Part shown: positions 40,349 through 43,104 of the stretch, in pieces | How positions within the stretch are numbered: position 1 is the first letter of the stretch | How the letters are laid out: every line of letters starts with the position of its first letter | Assembly: GCF_934307085.1 (NCBI RefSeq) | Contig: NZ_CAKRCF010000027.1 | Location: 1-43,104 of the forward strand | DNA from: an uncultured Anaerobutyricum sp. | GTDB taxonomy: Bacteria; Bacillota; Clostridia; Lachnospirales; Lachnospiraceae | DNA length: 43,104 nt | Direction of reading: 5' to 3' | Notes under the pieces: generated by a model | The model's input: only the letters and a program-made list of their open reading frames with translations | What the model was told of the DNA's origin: nothing | Databases searched by the model: none | Translations under genes and position numbers: made by a program

Positions 40349-40998
40349 CCAGCCACACAAATCAGAAGTTTTGCCACAATCATTCCAATTTCGAAGGCTG
40401 CGATTCCCCCAAATATATCTACAATTACATGTTGTTTTATAAATAGTGTTGATGCAAATACACCAATCGACATAAAAATCGTTGCGATTCTATAATAACG
40501 TGTACGTTTTTCTGTTTCCAAACTCATTTTAAAGGCGGCACGTATACAGCACCAGCTTTCTAAGCAATGAATGGATGGAAACAGATTAACTGGAGCATCT
40601 ACAGAGTAGATAAAGCGGACAAGCTGACTGAATATATCTGCTCCTGTAATTTCCGGTCTATTTAATGTGGTTGGTAGCAGAATAAAGAAGAACAAACAGA
40701 TGACTTTGGAAAAAATATCCCCAAGCACAAACTGATAGCATAGTCTTTTGCTATCTCTGCCAATTAGTATGTAATTTATCCCCCACTGTACATATGCCAG
40801 CACATAAAAAATAACAAAAGGTGTCAGTAGGGGAATTTTTTCATCTAGAGGAATTGCCAGCGAGGAAAAAGATAAGTGATTTCGAAACTGTGCCACACCT
40901 ATGTAGATGCAGTTATTTATCAATAAAGCTGAAATAATTGGTATTATAGCGTATTTTGGTAGAAAACTATTCCATCGTTCTTTTATTTTCCAGTGCAT
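40333..40998 (-). CDS. PAP2-superfamily membrane phosphatase
   Basis: 221 residues and about six membrane helices. The second and third PAP2 motifs are visible as FPSIHCLESW (about residue 143) and FIKQHVIVDIFGGI (about residue 188). The usual Arg of motif three is a Lys/Gln context, so activity is likely but not assured. It may dephosphorylate a phospholipid precursor such as phosphatidate or PGP, in line with the psd and pssA genes next to it. ATG 40998 follows GGGGGAGG by 9 nt and overlaps the psd end. The last codons and TAG stop are formed by the end of repeat element D. Confidence 0.75.
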   Translation of the reverse strand: MHWKIKERWNSFLPKYAIIPIISALLINNCIYIGVAQFRNHLSFSSLAIPLDEKIPLLTPFVIFYVLAYVQWGINYILIGRDSKRLCYQFVLGDIFSKVICLFFFILLPTTLNRPEITGADIFSQLVRFIYSVDAPVNLFPSIHCLESWCCIRAAFKMSLETEKRTRYYRIATIFMSIGVFASTLFIKQHVIVDIFGGIAAFEIGMIVAKLLICVAGQTPL

Positions 40999-41800
40999 GG
41001 CCAATGACCTCCCCCATTTTTACGGGCACTTCTTTTGCGAGTGCAGAATTTTTTAAAATATCTTCACGTATGTGAACTCGTTCTGGTTCAGTCAATACGA
41101 TAATTGTAGAACCGCCATATTGAAAATATCCTTTTTCTTCCCCTCTGATAGCTTTTCCCTTTCCTTCATGGTTTACAATTCTTCCAACCAGCATGGCACC
41201 AACTTCCATCTGAACAACTGTGCCAAACTTTTCTGTCCGAATTAGTGTATATTCTCTGCTATTTTCAGCAAATACAGGAACCTCCCTAAGTGCAACGGGC
41301 CTTACGGTATGTAAACGCCCTGGAATAAAAAAATTTTTACTTTTTTGTCCAGAGTCCACATAACAATACCTGTGATAGTTGTTTACACACAGACGGTATA
41401 CAATGCAGTATCCTCCATTATAATGCTGTGCCAGCTTTTTACTGTGCAGCAAAGAGGACAGCGTATAACGACTCTGCTTTACAGGAAAAACGGTGTCATC
41501 TTCTATTTTCCAGACAGATAATAAGCCGTCGCATGGTGCAATGAAATGATGTCCTTCCATATCTATCGGACGCTTTCCCTCTTTTATTTTCCTTGAAAAA
41601 AAATCATTAAAACTTTTTATATCTGTTGTTTTATAATCTGATAATTGAATCTCATTTTGTTTTACAAATGGTTCAATGAGAAAGGAAGACAATTCAGAAT
41701 CTAAAAAACGCCCACAGATACGTGAAAGCCGTGGGCTGGTTAACGGTTTTAAAAGAAATCTTCCTGGAACTGTATTATATAAAAATTCTAGGATAGTCAT
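40967..41800 (-). CDS. psd: Phosphatidylserine decarboxylase proenzyme
   Basis: 277-residue pyruvoyl enzyme that converts phosphatidylserine to phosphatidylethanolamine at the membrane. Catalytic residues are visible: D91 (APCDGLL), H143 (VNNYHRYCYVD), and the self-cleavage site GGST with G230/S231 (FQYGGSTIIVLTE), where Ser becomes the pyruvoyl group. This is the long clostridial type with SFNDFFSRKIKEGKRP near residue 63. SD AGGAGA before ATG 41800. About 240 bp of AT-rich DNA separates it from pssA and no firm promoter was found there. Confidence 0.95.
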   Translation of the reverse strand: MTILEFLYNTVPGRFLLKPLTSPRLSRICGRFLDSELSSFLIEPFVKQNEIQLSDYKTTDIKSFNDFFSRKIKEGKRPIDMEGHHFIAPCDGLLSVWKIEDDTVFPVKQSRYTLSSLLHSKKLAQHYNGGYCIVYRLCVNNYHRYCYVDSGQKSKNFFIPGRLHTVRPVALREVPVFAENSREYTLIRTEKFGTVVQMEVGAMLVGRIVNHEGKGKAIRGEEKGYFQYGGSTIIVLTEPERVHIREDILKNSALAKEVPVKMGEVIGHALENKRTME

Positions 41801-42041
41801 GTATAAATCTCCTATTTATAATCTCTTAATCAATGAAACTTACATAATAAAACTTCTATAGTACCCTCATAAAATAGTATAAAAAATATTGTTTCAAAAC
41901 ACAAATTACAATATATATTTAAAGATGTATAAAGTAAAAATTTGATTCTAATTTATATCGTACTTCTATTTTTTATTTATATATGTCCCAAGTGCATCGT
42001 AAACATATGCTATAGTAACTTGAATATTTATACAAAGAAAT

Positions 42042-42746
42042 TTATTTTTTCAAAAACATCAAGGCAAAAATCAAAACAACACATTCCACCACACCAAAGC
42101 AAATCATAGTAGCAATTCCCTTATTCTGCGGCTTTTTAATCTGTATTTTTGAAACAAACAAGCCTCCCGTTACTAACATTACTCCAAAATATAGGAAGGT
42201 CAAGTCTGCACGAATAAGCATATGTATAAGAAGTACCGCTGGGAAAATCAATGCTGCTGAAGTCACTGGCAAGCCTGTGTAAATCTTTGCTCCTGTTTCA
42301 TCTCTGTTCTGATCTTCTTCTTCCATAACATTAAAGTATGCAAGGCGAATCATCGCAGCAAGCACATACAAAACGGCAATCAGACTTAAAACAATCTGCG
42401 TTTGTAAAGTATAGTGTGTGAGCAGATAGCGGGTAACTCCCGATAAATCAGGAATACATATCGTGTAGCGGAGCATCGCGATTCCTATACATGCAGGAAG
42501 CATTCCAAATGCAATTAAATCGGACAGAGAGTCTATCTGAATCCCAAACTTTTTCATCTGGGTTGTGCGGTCTTTTTTACTTCTGGCCACTTTTCCGTCA
42601 AATGTATCACACAATCCGGAAAAGAGCAGAAAAAACATACCAAGATACGGATGCCCCATACCATTTAAACAAAGCATAATCCCTATTGTTCCTGACATAA
42701 GTGATAAATAGGTAAGTATCACTGTATAATCATAAAATCCTATCAT
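42042..42746 (-). CDS. pssA: CDP-diacylglycerol-serine O-phosphatidyltransferase
   Basis: 234-residue integral membrane enzyme with about seven helices. The CDP-alcohol phosphotransferase motif is CDTFDGKVARSKKD ... FGIQIDSLSDLIAFG (D47, D50, G51, A54, R55, G68, D72, D76). The spacing between AR and G is four residues longer than in Bacillus PssA. It makes phosphatidylserine from CDP-diacylglycerol and serine, feeding Psd. Start ATG 42746 is 7 nt after GGAG; ATG 42752 would lie only 1-2 nt after it. It overlaps the upstream gene by 17 nt. Confidence 0.9.
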   Translation of the reverse strand: MIGFYDYTVILTYLSLMSGTIGIMLCLNGMGHPYLGMFFLLFSGLCDTFDGKVARSKKDRTTQMKKFGIQIDSLSDLIAFGMLPACIGIAMLRYTICIPDLSGVTRYLLTHYTLQTQIVLSLIAVLYVLAAMIRLAYFNVMEEEDQNRDETGAKIYTGLPVTSAALIFPAVLLIHMLIRADLTFLYFGVMLVTGGLFVSKIQIKKPQNKGIATMICFGVVECVVLIFALMFLKK

Positions 42747-43104
42747 TTTCATTCTCCAATTTCTTTTTTCTCTTAATCGTTACATATCCTATCAAAACTG
42801 CAGTCAGACTTACAAAGATACAGACATAAAAAGACAGGCCACGACTGAGCATCTCAAGCTGAAATGCCTGCTCACGACTCATAAGCTGCTGATATCCCTT
42901 TAGCATTAAATAATCCGTTACACCCATGCCTCCTGGTATCGGAACGCAGTTTGAACCTAATACCACATAAATCTGGGTTGCTAACAGACGTGGAAGCTTT
43001 CGTAAATCCCCATGTAATGCTGCAAAAGAAAAAAGTGTTACGATAATCTGCGACAATCTCTGTAACAGATTCAGGATATACACCTTCCATAACATTCTCT
43101 TTCC
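42730..43104 (-). CDS. Lysylphosphatidylglycerol synthase-type transmembrane protein (UPF0104), C-terminal part
   Basis: The frame is open to the right edge, so only the last approximately 124 residues are present. It shows YVVLGSNCVPIPGGMGVTDYLML, the G-x-PxPGGxGxxE/D signature of the LPG_synthase_TM/UPF0104 family, two or three membrane helices, and a short basic tail (IKRKKKLENEND). Such proteins flip or modify lipids. Translational overlap with pssA places it in the phosphatidylethanolamine operon. Confidence 0.8.
   Translation of the reverse strand, partial: GKRMLWKVYILNLLQRLSQIIVTLFSFAALHGDLRKLPRLLATQIYVVLGSNCVPIPGGMGVTDYLMLKGYQQLMSREQAFQLEMLSRGLSFYVCIFVSLTAVLIGYVTIKRKKKLENENDRIL

Overview
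The window looks like chromosomal DNA of a low-GC, strictly anaerobic gut Firmicute, most likely a Lachnospiraceae of the Anaerobutyricum/Eubacterium hallii type. This is inference. It rests on AT-rich intergenic DNA, strong AGGAGG ribosome sites, a PdxST B6 pathway, a non-haem superoxide reductase, a minimal SufCB pair, a TAXI binding protein, a PduB-type shell protein and clostridial PssA/Psd enzymes. No phage, plasmid, CRISPR array or transposase gene was seen.

Layout. 1-4.2 kb: the end of a glycerol facilitator (glpF) with a DhaS-like TetR regulator, a small unknown protein, a CsoR-family repressor and a two-gene SufC/SufB system. 4.2-7.3 kb: a Tet(M)-like ribosomal GTPase fused to a YacP/Rae1-type NYN nuclease, then tRNA-Ser(CGA). 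7.4-9.5 kb: an FGGY sugar kinase behind an FMN riboswitch and terminator. 9.9-13.3 kb: an Old-Yellow-Enzyme-type flavoprotein, an unknown protein and a ThrE-type exporter. 13.4-16.4 kb: an M14-type zinc amidohydrolase with a His-rich tail, translationally coupled to a MATE transporter, behind a cobalamin riboswitch. 16.4-17.9 kb: pdxST.

18.3-26.7 kb is a phosphate regulon: pstSCAB-phoU and a second operon of Na/Pi cotransporter-phoB-phoR. Each has an upstream array of 11-bp-spaced TTTAC repeats that fits a Pho box. 26.9-32.8 kb: a small alarmone synthetase, an orphan PduB-like shell protein, a rhodanese-TtcA fusion, a MATE transporter followed by a MATE remnant, and a CDF transporter. 32.9-36.1 kb: a small repeat-motif protein, a GltS carrier paired with a TAXI binding protein, and superoxide reductase. 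36.3-39.6 kb: MarR-MATE, then a DAACS symporter. 40.3-43.1 kb: phosphatidylethanolamine synthesis (flippase-like protein, PssA, Psd, PAP2).

The most unusual signal is not a gene. At least seven intergenic spots carry very long hairpins (about 24-36 bp arms, almost perfect, with a different arm sequence at each site). Three of them (about 18.02-18.19, 39.58-39.90 and 40.10-40.35 kb) enclose the same roughly 85-97-nt core. Its three internal helices are kept by compensating base changes, and several members share a terminal motif close to CAGACGCCGCTGTAGA. This looks like an undescribed structured repeat or mobile-element family. Other points of interest are the GTPase-nuclease fusion, the FMN and B12 riboswitches in front of unexpected genes, and the TAXI-GltS pair.
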